DNA of 57,755 nt from an uncultured Bacteroidota bacterium (lineage in GTDB: Bacteria > Bacteroidota > Bacteroidia > NS11-12g > UBA9320), in the NCBI GenBank assembly GCA_913043145.1, contig CAJWLP010000006.1:1-57755 (forward strand). Reading direction: 5' to 3'. Positions 18,369-28,345 of this stretch are shown here, piece by piece. Under the pieces are notes generated by a model. The model was given only the letters and a program-made list of their open reading frames with translations. It did not search any database and had not been told where the DNA came from. How positions within the stretch are numbered: the stretch's first letter is position 1; every line of letters begins with the position of its first letter. A program made the translations under genes and the position numbers.

Positions 18369-19067
18369 ATGAAAAACATCTTATTTTTAGACATAGAAAC
18401 GGTACCACAATGTGAGAGTTATCACTCACTAGATGGTAGATGGAAAAAATTGTGGGATCTAAAGGCCAATCAGATCGCTAAAAATGAGGAAACTCCGGAA
18501 GAAATTTATTCAAGAGCAGGAATTTATGCAGAGTTTGGAAAAATTATTTGCATTTCAGTAGGGTTTATTCATGATGACGGAAATGGTCGTGAATTTCGTG
18601 TGAAGAGTTTTTATGGGGAAAATGAATTTAGCATATTAGAAGAATTTTGTGAATTACTTCAGAAAAGTTATAATCCAAAATTACATTTTTTGTGTGCTCA
18701 CAATGGTAAAGAATTTGATTTTCCATATTTGAGTAGAAGGATTCTCATTAACGGGATAAAAATGCCAGACATGTTGGATTTGGCGGGTAAGAAACCATGG
18801 GATGTTAAGCACTTGGATACGATGAATCTATGGAAGTTTGGAGACTTTAAGAACTATACTTCACTAGATCTTTTAGCTGCTGTATTTGATATTCCATCTT
18901 CTAAAGATGATATTGATGGAAGCAAAATATTCGATGTTTATTATCAGGATAGAAATATGGAACGTATTAGAACTTATTGCCAAAATGATGTTGCAGCTTT
19001 AGCAAGTATATATTTGCATATAGTCAATCAACCTCCCTTAAAACCAGATGAGATAAAAGTAGTATGA
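18369..19067 (+). CDS. 3'-5' exonuclease related to the PolB exonuclease domain
   Basis: A DEDD-type nuclease without a polymerase part, 232 residues. Exo I is FLDIETVPQ (D8, E10), Exo II is HNGKEFDFPYLSRR, and Exo III is CQNDVAALASIYLH near the C-terminus. This matches the DNA_pol_B_exo2 family, which is common in Bacteroidota. Its role in DNA repair or RNA processing has not been fixed by experiment as far as I know. Its stop overlaps the methyltransferase ATG by 4 bases (ATGA), so the two are translationally coupled. Confidence 0.88.
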   Translation: MKNILFLDIETVPQCESYHSLDGRWKKLWDLKANQIAKNEETPEEIYSRAGIYAEFGKIICISVGFIHDDGNGREFRVKSFYGENEFSILEEFCELLQKSYNPKLHFLCAHNGKEFDFPYLSRRILINGIKMPDMLDLAGKKPWDVKHLDTMNLWKFGDFKNYTSLDLLAAVFDIPSSKDDIDGSKIFDVYYQDRNMERIRTYCQNDVAALASIYLHIVNQPPLKPDEIKVV

Positions 19068-19921
19068 TAAAGGCGATTACCCCAGATAATTGGGCGGAGT
19101 ATGAATTAATAGATTCAGGTAACGGGATGAAATTAGAGAAGTTTGCTGGTCAGATTCTTGTAAGACCTGAGCCTCAAGCTATTTGGGATCAGCGAATGTC
19201 AGCTGATGAATGGAACGATTTACAAACTGCTTCTTTTGCACAAGAAGGGAGTCATAAAGGAGTTTGGGAACACGTAAGTAAGATTAGGCCTTGGTATATT
19301 CATTATCGACTGCCAGGTCATCGAATTAAAATGAAGCTAAATTTCACCCAGTTTAAGCATGTGGGGATATTTCCAGAACAAGCTGCTAACTGGGATTATA
19401 TTTATAAAAAATCTTTAGCATTTAATGGTAAAGGGAGTGTCCTTAATTTATTTGCATATACAGGAGGAGCTTCACTTGCTGCTAAAGCAGCAAATATGGA
19501 TGTTGTTCATGTGGATTCCATTAAGCAAGTAGTTAGTTGGGCAAACGAAAATCAAGCTCATAGCAAGCTAAAGGGAATTCGATGGGTTGTTGAAGATGCA
19601 TTAAAGTTTGTTAGTCGAGAGGTAAAGCGTGGCAAAATGTATCAAGGAATCATTTTAGACCCTCCAGCATATGGGATTGGAGCTAAAGGAGAACGTTGGA
19701 AGCTCGAACAAAAACTAGGAAAACTACTTGAACAGGTTGCTCAAATTTTGTCTTCCAAAGGTTTTTTAGTATTAAATGTTTACTCGCTTGGATTATCACC
19801 CTATATTATTCAAAATTTAATGAATGATTATTTTAGAGACAGAGATTTTGAGATATCAGAGCTGTGTTTAAATTCAAAAACGAATCAAATTTTGCCTTTG
19901 GGAATAGTTGCTAGAATATGA
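19064..19921 (+). CDS. Class I SAM-dependent methyltransferase, RlmI/COG1092-like
   Basis: The SAM-binding strand VLNLFAYTGGASLAA, the acidic loop DVVHVDSIKQVV, VVEDALKF and the catalytic-type motif LDPPAYGIG place it with RNA cytosine-5 or guanine-N2 methyltransferases of the RlmI/RlmK group. At 285 residues it lacks the N-terminal PUA domain of RlmI, so the exact target is open; 23S rRNA is the likeliest. Coupled to the exonuclease by a 4-base overlap. Confidence 0.85.
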   Translation: MIKAITPDNWAEYELIDSGNGMKLEKFAGQILVRPEPQAIWDQRMSADEWNDLQTASFAQEGSHKGVWEHVSKIRPWYIHYRLPGHRIKMKLNFTQFKHVGIFPEQAANWDYIYKKSLAFNGKGSVLNLFAYTGGASLAAKAANMDVVHVDSIKQVVSWANENQAHSKLKGIRWVVEDALKFVSREVKRGKMYQGIILDPPAYGIGAKGERWKLEQKLGKLLEQVAQILSSKGFLVLNVYSLGLSPYIIQNLMNDYFRDRDFEISELCLNSKTNQILPLGIVARI

Positions 19922-19979
19922 CTTCAATCGGAGATATATTTTATTACAATTTCTTTTAATCACTAAATTTGTACAACTA

Positions 19980-22130
19980 ATGTTGAGATTCTGTGGTATT
20001 GTAATAGCTATTTTTTCGGTGTTGGTTTCTTTAGCACAGGGACCTTCGATTGCTGCTTCTAATATTATCATTAATCAGACCTCATGCAGTGGAACTACAA
20101 TTTCATGGACCAATGGAAATGGTTCCTCACGAATAGTTGTGGCTTCTAAAAATGTTGCTATTTCGTCTTATCCTGTTAAAAACACCTATTATTTAGCTGC
20201 AGATAGCTTTGGTAATGGGAGTTCAATTAGTGGTAACGAGTTTATTGTATACAATGGCATTGGCTCATCAGTTAACGTCAAAAAACTAGAGCCCAATGAG
20301 ACATATTTCTTCTCTATTTTTGAGTATAATGGATCAGGATTAGTATTTGATTATTTAAACACCAATTACCCAGAAGATAATGTTAAGACAGAAACACTTT
20401 CAGTGGATTTCACAATGAGTGACAATTATCAATGTGAAACTGGTAATAATACCGATTTCACCCCAAGCGTGACTCAGTCTAAGCCCCAGTCATTAATATA
20501 TCGATGGGATTTTGGGGATTTCACTAATTCTAATCAGATAACTCCATCCAAATCGTATTCAACCTATGGAATATTCCCAGTAAAACTGAAAGTCACGAGT
20601 CCTGGCTGCATTGCAGAAGCTATAAAATATGACACGATTGCACCTGAGCCAATTGTCAATTTTGGTATTGATCCTGCATACCCTGATAATAACCTAGTAC
20701 AATGTTACTACCAACCTGGGGGAAATTTAAATCACTTTTATTTCAAGGATAATTCAACATTCAGATACCTTAGCACACCTTATTCAAACACTGTTTTTAA
20801 ATGGCTATATGGAGACGGGACTGCTGATAATCAAATCATAAATGGGGATGTTTCTTATCAAAAACCAGGGATTTATAACGTAAAATTAATTATATCTAAT
20901 TCATTCACTCCACGAGATGAATTGTGTACAGATTCATTTGATTTAACAGTTGAGGTCAGAAAAAGACCAATTGATTCCTCACGTTTAGTTTTAGATTCAG
21001 TAATGTGTATTAATAACAATCTTTTTAATTTTGAACACAATACCCAAGATGCGTCTGCTACACATCAATGGGGATTTGGTGATGGAAACACGTCTACCAA
21101 GGCAATAACATCTCATACTTATGCATTTACAGGCAATTATGAGATAACTTTAGAGGTGACAGACGTTAACGGTTGTTATGATATGTATAAAGATAGTGTA
21201 AACGTAGTTGCTCAACCGGATAATTCTTTTGATGGCCTTGATCCCTTTTATTGTATAGGAGACAATGATGTTATTCTAAATCCTAAAATATCTGGCGGAA
21301 ATTGGATTAGTACATTGATAATAAACAATGGGGTATTTAGCCCGGATATAGTCGGAGACCATCAAATATCATATGCAGTAGATGCGAATGGATGTAAAGA
21401 TACATTTACTCAATCTACTTCAGTTATTGAATTGCCAAGTTATGAGCTAGGTAATGATACTACCATTTGTGAGGGGGATAGCATTATTAAAAAAATAGAT
21501 AAAAAAAATACATCCATTTTGTGGAGTACTGGAGATATTGATTCTTCAATTATCATTAAAAGTCCAGGTGTTTTTTGGGCAGAAAAAACAGAAAATGGTT
21601 GTAGTTTTAGGGATTCGGTAACAATAAGTATGCTGTCAGCACCAAACTTTGATCTTGGTAATGATTCTTTGCTTTGTGGTGATGGTGTAAAAAATATAAA
21701 ATTAACATCTCAGAATGCGACTTATTCCTGGAATGATGGGCATGTAGGAGGAGATAGAGAGATCACATCAAGTGGGTATTATTCTGTAACAGTTTCCAAT
21801 CAATGCGGCATTTTTACGGATGATATCAATTTGACTTTTTTGCCGTATGCATGTGAGATATTTATTCCTAACGCATTCTCACCTAATGATGATGGTTTAA
21901 ACGATATTTTTCAACCTACAGGTAATGTAACATTGAAGTCAATGCAGATTTACAATCGTTGGGGTGAATTAGTCTTTAAAAGCTCCGATGACAAATTTAG
22001 CTGGGACGGTAATTTTCAAGGAGAATTGGTCCATGAGGGGTATTATTTTTTTATAATTCGTTATCAAAAACCTGAAAACGGCACTGAGGCACCATATGTA
22101 TCAAAGGGAGAAGTCTATCTAATGCGATAA
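19980..22130 (+). CDS. Secreted PKD-domain protein with T9SS type B (gliding-type) C-terminal domain
   Basis: Signal peptide MLRFCGIVIAIFSVLVSLAQ. A fibronectin-like region is followed by at least three PKD-type domains (YRWDFGDFTNSN, FKWLYGDGTADN, HQWGFGDGNTST, each ending in a GxYxVxL-type strand), then two short repeats beginning YELGNDTTICEGD and FDLGNDSLLCGD. The end (IFIPNAFSPNDDGLNDIF, IYNRWGELVF, GYYFFIIRY) is the type B sorting domain, which directs export by the T9SS and often attachment through SprF-like proteins. I chose ATG 19980 because it begins the signal peptide; upstream ATG 19908 overlaps the methyltransferase. Likely a surface adhesin. Confidence 0.9.
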   Translation: MLRFCGIVIAIFSVLVSLAQGPSIAASNIIINQTSCSGTTISWTNGNGSSRIVVASKNVAISSYPVKNTYYLAADSFGNGSSISGNEFIVYNGIGSSVNVKKLEPNETYFFSIFEYNGSGLVFDYLNTNYPEDNVKTETLSVDFTMSDNYQCETGNNTDFTPSVTQSKPQSLIYRWDFGDFTNSNQITPSKSYSTYGIFPVKLKVTSPGCIAEAIKYDTIAPEPIVNFGIDPAYPDNNLVQCYYQPGGNLNHFYFKDNSTFRYLSTPYSNTVFKWLYGDGTADNQIINGDVSYQKPGIYNVKLIISNSFTPRDELCTDSFDLTVEVRKRPIDSSRLVLDSVMCINNNLFNFEHNTQDASATHQWGFGDGNTSTKAITSHTYAFTGNYEITLEVTDVNGCYDMYKDSVNVVAQPDNSFDGLDPFYCIGDNDVILNPKISGGNWISTLIINNGVFSPDIVGDHQISYAVDANGCKDTFTQSTSVIELPSYELGNDTTICEGDSIIKKIDKKNTSILWSTGDIDSSIIIKSPGVFWAEKTENGCSFRDSVTISMLSAPNFDLGNDSLLCGDGVKNIKLTSQNATYSWNDGHVGGDREITSSGYYSVTVSNQCGIFTDDINLTFLPYACEIFIPNAFSPNDDGLNDIFQPTGNVTLKSMQIYNRWGELVFKSSDDKFSWDGNFQGELVHEGYYFFIIRYQKPENGTEAPYVSKGEVYLMR

Positions 22131-22856
22131 CTAAATTAACTTGGTTATTCCTATTCTTAAACCATTGTTGTATATCCTAAATGCAAAAGATTCATTGTTT
22201 GTATTTGTAATAGGAAGTCCGGTTTTAAAACCCGCGTTTAAGGTAAATTTTGGAGTAACCTCATAAAGTAAATTGACATTTATAAGTGCCTGAATTAATA
22301 TAGGGTTTGGGTCTAATCCCGTTTCGTTTTCTATAACATGAACAAATTTGTTATTTAATGCAAAACCTTCTGTCTTTATCTTTACTGAGTGGTCGATTAG
22401 ATAGTGTAAACCCATCCCCCCGCCAATTTCTACGTTGAACTTAGGGGGTATCTTTCTCAACTTAAGTTGTCTATTATAAAGTATCTGTGTTCCAATATAT
22501 TGGAACCTATATCTCACTCGAGCAATCTTATTTGCTGATTGTGTTAGATCTTTTATCTCAGGTAGTGAGGGGTGTATTAAGTCTAAAAATTGAAGATTTT
22601 CTTTTACAGTTAGTAAATTAGTTTGAAGGAACCCCGGAATAAAACTTATTGCGTTGTATCGATCCAATTTTTTTTTAATTTCTAGTCCAAAACTTAATGT
22701 TAAATCTGTATTTGAAATGCCTTTTATAGAATCTGATTGAGAAGATTTTTTAAATTGAGGGACATTAAAACTTGGCTCAATAATTATACCGATAGTAGAC
22801 TGTGCTAGTGAACATATTGAAGAAAGAAGTAATGTAAGTATATAAATAAATTTCAT
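22131..22856 (-). CDS. Putative outer-membrane beta-barrel protein
   Basis: A signal peptide (MKFIYILTLLLSSICSLAQ) is followed by alternating hydrophobic/polar strands such as NAISFIPGFLQT, RVRYRFQYIGTQILYN and FTLNAGFKTGLPI, ending in an aromatic/hydrophobic strand, as in 8-12-strand barrels of the PorT-like class. I do not recognise a specific family. The ATG overlaps the MATE stop by 4 bases, so it is translated with the transporter. It converges with the PKD gene with no spacer. Confidence 0.6.
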   Translation of the reverse strand: MKFIYILTLLLSSICSLAQSTIGIIIEPSFNVPQFKKSSQSDSIKGISNTDLTLSFGLEIKKKLDRYNAISFIPGFLQTNLLTVKENLQFLDLIHPSLPEIKDLTQSANKIARVRYRFQYIGTQILYNRQLKLRKIPPKFNVEIGGGMGLHYLIDHSVKIKTEGFALNNKFVHVIENETGLDPNPILIQALINVNLLYEVTPKFTLNAGFKTGLPITNTNNESFAFRIYNNGLRIGITKLI

Positions 22857-24196
22857 GATCTACGAAGTAAAAAATAAAAACGATATGAGAGACCTACTGC
22901 AGATATAGTTAGCCCTAAACTTAAAGCAATCCAGATACCATTCAATCCAGTCAACCAATAGTCATATTCGGATGACTTAGAGAGGATGAATCCCATGGGG
23001 ATAGCAATAACCCAGTAGGCCATGAATATAAAAAAACTAGGAAGTTTTACATCTGTGATACCTCTTAATAAAGCAACAGATATTGCTTGAATCCCGTCAC
23101 TTAGTTGAAAGATAGCTGCGATAATTAAAAGTTGGGCACCCATTTGAATTATGTCTTCATTATCAGAAAATAATTGAGCCAGAGAATGATTGAAAAACAA
23201 AAAAATAATAGCAAAAAAACTCATGACAATAAATCCAATTTGCCAGGATGCTTTTCCATATTTTTTTACATGATTAAAATTTTTATTTCCATAGGCTTTT
23301 GCCACACATATGCTTCCTCCAGCAGCAATTCCTCCAGCAAACATGTATGTAAAGGATGCAATGGTTATTGCTAACTGATGGGCTGCCAACTCTCTAGCTC
23401 CAAGCCATCCAGCCATTACAGCTGCACCTGCAAAAGCGGCTACTTCAAAAAAGTATTGCAATCCGCTGGGAAACCCTAATCGGATGATTTTTTTATAAAA
23501 TTTTATTCTATGTGAATTGCCTAGGGATGAAATAAACGTAGAAAATTTCAGTGGTGTGTCGGATGAGTTAAAAAGTAAAATTAACATGCTAATAGCCATG
23601 TAAACTCTTGATACTATTGTAGCATATCCAGCACCATTAACGCCATATGCGGTAAATCCTAGCTTACCATATATTAATATCCAGTTAAGGAAAATATTTA
23701 GAAAAAGTGCTGAAATAGTAACAAACATACCTCCTTTTGTATAACTGAAACCATCACTTATATTTTTTGCAAAGAAAAAAATGAGCATTGGCATCAAAGA
23801 CCAATTGAGGAAAGTAAAGTATGGTTTAGAAATCTGTGTCACATTTTCTGGTTGATTAATCCATTCAAAGTTTTTTGTAATAATATATATGACTACACTT
23901 ATAAGACCAGATAAAATGATAGTGGTGGTAAAACTATCCTTCACAAAGTAGTGGTACAACGATATTTTTTTATTTCCCTGCAGTATCCCAGTAATGGTAG
24001 AAAAAGCCATGGTAACGCCCATTGGGAAAATAGCTAATAGAAAAAAAATACTATTGCTAATACCTACTGCAGCTAACTCTTCGTGCCCAAGTTTTGCTAC
24101 CATTAGGCTATCAAAAAATCCAGTAAGAACCATACCTATTTGCCCTATGATAATAGGCCAACTTATCTTGATGACTTCTTTTACAAAAGAATTCAT
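22853..24196 (-). CDS. MATE family efflux transporter
   Basis: A multidrug and toxin extrusion-type cation antiporter with about 12 membrane segments in 447 residues. The two halves each begin with a conserved block (SWPIIIGQIGMVLTGFFDSLM and GFPSGLQYFFEVAAFAGAA), in which the Gly-Gln and Glu positions line the cation site. Function in vivo (drug, dye or metabolite export) cannot be told. It overlaps the barrel gene that follows by 4 bases. Confidence 0.93.
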   Translation of the reverse strand: MNSFVKEVIKISWPIIIGQIGMVLTGFFDSLMVAKLGHEELAAVGISNSIFFLLAIFPMGVTMAFSTITGILQGNKKISLYHYFVKDSFTTTIILSGLISVVIYIITKNFEWINQPENVTQISKPYFTFLNWSLMPMLIFFFAKNISDGFSYTKGGMFVTISALFLNIFLNWILIYGKLGFTAYGVNGAGYATIVSRVYMAISMLILLFNSSDTPLKFSTFISSLGNSHRIKFYKKIIRLGFPSGLQYFFEVAAFAGAAVMAGWLGARELAAHQLAITIASFTYMFAGGIAAGGSICVAKAYGNKNFNHVKKYGKASWQIGFIVMSFFAIIFLFFNHSLAQLFSDNEDIIQMGAQLLIIAAIFQLSDGIQAISVALLRGITDVKLPSFFIFMAYWVIAIPMGFILSKSSEYDYWLTGLNGIWIALSLGLTISAVGLSYRFYFLLRRS

Positions 24197-24256
24197 ATTA
24201 AGTCACGAGATAAATAAGTAGTGATCTTCAATGATGAATAATTGGGCTGTTTTTGC

Positions 24257-25207
24257 TTACTTTTTTATTAGACCAATTTCTATTAATCGTTCATTCAAAA
24301 ATTCACCTGCAGAGATATCTTCATACATCTTAGGATTTTCTTTGGTGACACAATTGCCCAGACAATCCAACCTCATCTCTGATGTAGGATGCAAGAAAAA
24401 TGGGATAGAGAATCGAGTTGTTCCCCATTGATCTTTTGGAGGATTTACTACTCGATGAGTAGTGCTTCTTAAGACATTGTTAGTTAATCGTTGAAGCATG
24501 TCCCCAACGTTAACAACTAATTGATTAGGGAGTGCAGTGATTGGAATCCAATTATTTTTTTTATCTAAAACTTCAAGACCTTCAGCACTTGCTCCCATGA
24601 GTAGCGTTATCAAATTTATATCCTCGTGCTGTCCTGCTCGTACTGCATTTTTTGGAGCTTCTGTTATTGGGCCATAATGTATCGGGCGTAAAATACTATT
24701 CCCATACGCTATATATGAATCAAAGTACGATTCTTCTAAATTAAGGAATAATGCAATGGCTCTTAACATGTATTTACCTGTTTCTTGAAGAGCTGAGAAT
24801 GCTTTTAAACTATTTTCATTAAATAAAGGGACTTCTTCATTAAGTACATTTTTTGGGTAATCATACTGCCCTTCAAGTTCCGTTGGGATTTCTTGGCCAA
24901 AGTGATAAAATTCTTTTAAATCTCCCACTTTGCTATCTTTACTATGTTCTGAGCCCCATGACGTAAAGCCGCGTTGCCCTGCTAGACCTTTGATATGATA
25001 CTTCATTTTAGTCTCCAAAGGGAGAGCATAAAACTCTTGAGTAGATTGATACAAACTAGCGGTTAATTCATCACTTAACTCATGATTATAAACTGCAACA
25101 AAACCAATTTGTTGGTATGCCTGCCCTAAATCTTGAACAAATTTTTTCTTTTGATCAGGACTTCCATTCTTGAAATCGTCAAGATCTAATGAGATAATTG
25201 TATCCAT
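24257..25207 (-). CDS. 2-oxoglutarate/Fe(II)-dependent oxygenase, isopenicillin N synthase-like
   Basis: The double-stranded beta-helix core has the iron triad H194, D196 (GQHEDINLITLL) and H251 (STTHRVV), and R265-x-S267 (TRFSIPFF) binds 2-oxoglutarate. The N-terminal DIOX_N part has GFVAVYNHELS. At 316 residues it has the length of the plant-like 2OG oxygenase group found widely in bacteria. Substrate unknown; no biosynthetic cluster surrounds it. It lies between pabB and the MATE gene on the same strand. Confidence 0.9.
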   Translation of the reverse strand: MDTIISLDLDDFKNGSPDQKKKFVQDLGQAYQQIGFVAVYNHELSDELTASLYQSTQEFYALPLETKMKYHIKGLAGQRGFTSWGSEHSKDSKVGDLKEFYHFGQEIPTELEGQYDYPKNVLNEEVPLFNENSLKAFSALQETGKYMLRAIALFLNLEESYFDSYIAYGNSILRPIHYGPITEAPKNAVRAGQHEDINLITLLMGASAEGLEVLDKKNNWIPITALPNQLVVNVGDMLQRLTNNVLRSTTHRVVNPPKDQWGTTRFSIPFFLHPTSEMRLDCLGNCVTKENPKMYEDISAGEFLNERLIEIGLIKK

Positions 25208-25250
25208 GTTGTTCGATAATTAATTTAAACAAATTTAATCATATGTGTGA

Positions 25251-26507
25251 TTAGTTATTTAATACTTCGGTGATTGCTTTAGTTTTAACTTGAATTTCAT
25301 CCCATTCTTTTTCAGGAATAGAGTCTATTGTAATTGCTCCACCTGCACAATAATTCAATGTTTTTTTGTCCTCATCACATAGCAAACTTCTGATAACTAC
25401 ATTGAAGTCAAAATCACCATTAGGATCAATGTATCCAACAGAACCACTATACCAACCTCTCTTGAAGAATTCTAGTTGATCGATATACTTCATTGCCGAT
25501 ATTTTTGGGGCTCCTGTCATACTACCCATTGGAAATGTAGCTTTTAAAATATCTGTAAATTTAGTGTTGGGGTTTAATTTTCCTTCAACGGTAGAAATCA
25601 TCTGATGAACCTGAAGGTAACTGTATATTTCAAATAACTCAGTAACTTTTACCGTTGCAGTTTGACAAATTTTATTCAGGTCATTTCGAACTAAATCAAC
25701 AATCATTACATTTTCTGCACGGTCTTTTTCAGAATTGACCAATTCGGATATTAGTTCTTGGTCCTCTTCTAATGTTTCCCCTTTTTTGATAGTCCCTTTT
25801 ATAGGTTGACTTAATAATACATTTTTATTTTTAGCTATGTATCGTTCCATACTCGCACCACAGAGGTGTAAAGAATTTGCTGAAAAATAGGCAGCCATTG
25901 GTACTGGTGACTTATTAATCAATGAAAGCTGAAAATCGATTGGAGAAAACTCTAAATAGTCTGATGCGTGAGGGATACAATAATTGAGTTCATAGACTTC
26001 CCCTTGTTTGATTAAGTCTTGAATTTGGGTGATTTTTTTTATGTAAGTGTTTTTTGTAATTGGATTTTTTTCAGGATTAATTTTGAAAGCCCTAGGTTCT
26101 TCTTTGTAATTCCAAAAAGTTTGTGTCAACTTTCCTTTTAAAAGGGTTGCTTTTTGATTTTTATCAATAGATAACACTATTTTAGGAACAAAAAATGTGA
26201 TTTCAGGTGTTTCAACAATGCTAGGATTTTGACTGGATAGTTTTTCAAATTTGTTCTTCAGGTCATATCCGATTATTCCAAAAACCCAATCTGAATCTCG
26301 TTCTGTTTTTTCAAGTTCTTCTAAATTATAGAATACTCTTTCAGCTCCATAAGCCACTAAAAATTCATATCTCCCTTGATGTACCCCAGTATCAAGTTCA
26401 CAGCTATCTAATATACAACTGTAGTCATATTTGGATGCATGGTGATATGCAAGTTTTTTAAACGCATTTAACCCATGTTTTTGAATAAAGGAATTAAGGT
26501 TGATCAC
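25251..26507 (-). CDS. pabB: Aminodeoxychorismate synthase component I
   Basis: Converts chorismate plus ammonia to aminodeoxychorismate for folate synthesis. QPIKGT carries the Lys typical of PabB (TrpE has Ala there). DLVRNDLNK, MGSMTGAPKISAMKYID and YCAGGAITIDS are the chorismate-enzyme blocks. No TrpG-like glutaminase domain is fused. The frame is open from 26546, but the upstream part is the end of uvrC in another frame. GTG at 26507 gives MINLNSFIQKHG and a 14-base overlap with uvrC. No pabA or pabC lies in the window. Confidence 0.92.
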   Translation of the reverse strand: MINLNSFIQKHGLNAFKKLAYHHASKYDYSCILDSCELDTGVHQGRYEFLVAYGAERVFYNLEELEKTERDSDWVFGIIGYDLKNKFEKLSSQNPSIVETPEITFFVPKIVLSIDKNQKATLLKGKLTQTFWNYKEEPRAFKINPEKNPITKNTYIKKITQIQDLIKQGEVYELNYCIPHASDYLEFSPIDFQLSLINKSPVPMAAYFSANSLHLCGASMERYIAKNKNVLLSQPIKGTIKKGETLEEDQELISELVNSEKDRAENVMIVDLVRNDLNKICQTATVKVTELFEIYSYLQVHQMISTVEGKLNPNTKFTDILKATFPMGSMTGAPKISAMKYIDQLEFFKRGWYSGSVGYIDPNGDFDFNVVIRSLLCDEDKKTLNYCAGGAITIDSIPEKEWDEIQVKTKAITEVLNN

Positions 26508-28302
26508 GATAATAATTAACAATAATAGATGCTTTTGCTGGTCCAATTACTTTGGCAATATCCTCTAATGTAGATTTTTTGATTCTAGTAACAGATTTAA
26601 ATGAGCGAAGCAATTCGGCAGCAGTTTCGTTACCGATTCCTTTTATTTCGGTCAGCTTACTAACAATTGTTCCTTTGCTTCTTTGGTTTCGATGGTGTGT
26701 TATTCCAAAGCGATGTGCTTCATCACGCATGTGTTGTATGATGCGAAGTGTTTCAGATTTTTTATCTAAATACAAGGGTAGATTATCTTCAGGGTAGTAA
26801 ATTTCTTCTAGACGTTTGGCAATACCAATGATTGCAACTTTTCCATAAATACCTATATCTTTTAATGCTTTGACTGAACTTGACAATTGTCCTTTTCCGC
26901 CGTCGATTACGATCAATTGAGGTAAGGAATGTTGTTGTTTATTTAGCTTGGAATATCTTCTGGTTAATGCTTCATACATACTCGCAAAATCATTAGGACC
27001 TTCCACAGTTTTGATATTGAAATGTCGGTATTCTTTTTTGCTAGGTTTGCCATTTTTAAATACCACACATGCACTGACAGGAAATGATCCTTGAAAATTA
27101 GAATTATCAAAACATTCCATGTGAACGGGCAAATCTTTTAGTCTTAAATCTTTTTGAAGCGTGTTTAGTAAGCGTTCTTTTTTTAAGTCTGGGTTTAGCT
27201 TTTCGTATTGATTAGTCTTTTCTTTCATGTAGAGTAGAGCGTTTTTATAACTCAGCTCAAGTAGTTTTTTTTTATCCCCACTTTTAGGAATAAAATAGTT
27301 CTCTGATATATCCAAAGGAATGGGAACAATCATTTCTGAAGTTTCGGTAGCCATATCAGAATTTTTAATATCGCCCAGTGCGGTTTCTAAAATTTTCTCT
27401 GTGCTTTCATTCATTTTTTTCTTGAGTTCCAAGTTTCGAGATTGGATGATAATACCCCTTGAGATTCTCAAATAATTCACATAAGCATATCGGTCATTTT
27501 GTGCAACATTATATACGTCTACGTCATTAATTCTAGGATTTACTACAGTGCTTCTGCTTTGATAGTTAGTTAGAATATCAAGTTTGATTTTATATTTTCC
27601 TGCTTCTTCAAACTGCCAGTTAGTAGAAGCTTGTTCCATTTTACTTTTAAGATGATCTTTAACCTCTTTTAGATTCCCTCTTAGAATATTTCGAATGCCT
27701 TTAATACTTTCTAAATATTCTTCTTCACTTTCTAGTCCCTCACAAGCACCCTTACAATTACCAATTTGGTATTCAAGGCATACCTTGAATTTACCCGCAG
27801 TGATATTTTTTTCTGATAGATTGAAGTTGCAATTTCGGATCGGATAAATCTTTTTGCACAATTCCAATACGATACGCATGAGTTTGATGTTGGTATAGGG
27901 ACCATAATATGTGCTTCCATCCTTAATGGTTTTTCTGACGGAAAACACTTTAGGAAAACGCTCGTTGGTGATTTTAATTGATGGGAATGTTTTATCGTCT
28001 TTGAGGTTGATGTTATACTTGGGTTTGAATTCTTTGATAAGACTATTTTCAAGCAGTAATGCATCGATTTCAGTGGGGACTACAGTCACATTTATATCCC
28101 ATATTTTACGGACAAGAATTTCGGTTTTTTTATTTTCATAGTGTTTTTTGTTGAAGTAAGAGCTTACTCTTTTTTTCAAATCTTTTGCCTTCCCAATGTA
28201 TAGGATTGTACCATTTTTATCAAAATATTTATATACACCAGGGGCGTTTGGAAGTATTTTTATTTTGGCTTTTATTGGGGCTATTTTAGATTTAATCTCC
28301 AC
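26494..28302 (-). CDS. uvrC: UvrABC excinuclease subunit C
   Basis: Makes both incisions in nucleotide-excision repair. The GIY-YIG nuclease (GVYKYFDKNGTILYIGKAK, about 21-39) makes the 3' cut. The UVR motif (WQFEEAGKYKIKLDIL, about 229-244) binds UvrB. The RNase H-like domain (MECFDNSNFQG, LIVIDGGKGQL) makes the 5' cut. Helix-hairpin-helix repeats (IKGIGNETAAELL) close the protein. The 602-residue length is normal. The start is GTG at 28302. The C-terminus overlaps pabB by 14 bases. Confidence 0.97.
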   Translation of the reverse strand: MEIKSKIAPIKAKIKILPNAPGVYKYFDKNGTILYIGKAKDLKKRVSSYFNKKHYENKKTEILVRKIWDINVTVVPTEIDALLLENSLIKEFKPKYNINLKDDKTFPSIKITNERFPKVFSVRKTIKDGSTYYGPYTNIKLMRIVLELCKKIYPIRNCNFNLSEKNITAGKFKVCLEYQIGNCKGACEGLESEEEYLESIKGIRNILRGNLKEVKDHLKSKMEQASTNWQFEEAGKYKIKLDILTNYQSRSTVVNPRINDVDVYNVAQNDRYAYVNYLRISRGIIIQSRNLELKKKMNESTEKILETALGDIKNSDMATETSEMIVPIPLDISENYFIPKSGDKKKLLELSYKNALLYMKEKTNQYEKLNPDLKKERLLNTLQKDLRLKDLPVHMECFDNSNFQGSFPVSACVVFKNGKPSKKEYRHFNIKTVEGPNDFASMYEALTRRYSKLNKQQHSLPQLIVIDGGKGQLSSSVKALKDIGIYGKVAIIGIAKRLEEIYYPEDNLPLYLDKKSETLRIIQHMRDEAHRFGITHHRNQRSKGTIVSKLTEIKGIGNETAAELLRSFKSVTRIKKSTLEDIAKVIGPAKASIIVNYYRDQP

Positions 28303-28345
28303 TTTAGCAAAGATATTAATATTCTATCTGTGTGTTATAAATGCT

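Noticed and set aside
25236-25253. TAATCA/TGATTA inverted repeat at the end of pabB as a terminator
   Set aside because: The stem is 6 bp, AT-only except for one pair, overlaps the stop codon and has no T-run.
26508-26546. Hydrophobic start of PabB (LLLLIIIVI) as a signal or membrane segment
   Set aside because: It is the end of uvrC read in another frame; PabB is cytoplasmic and GTG 26507 suffices.
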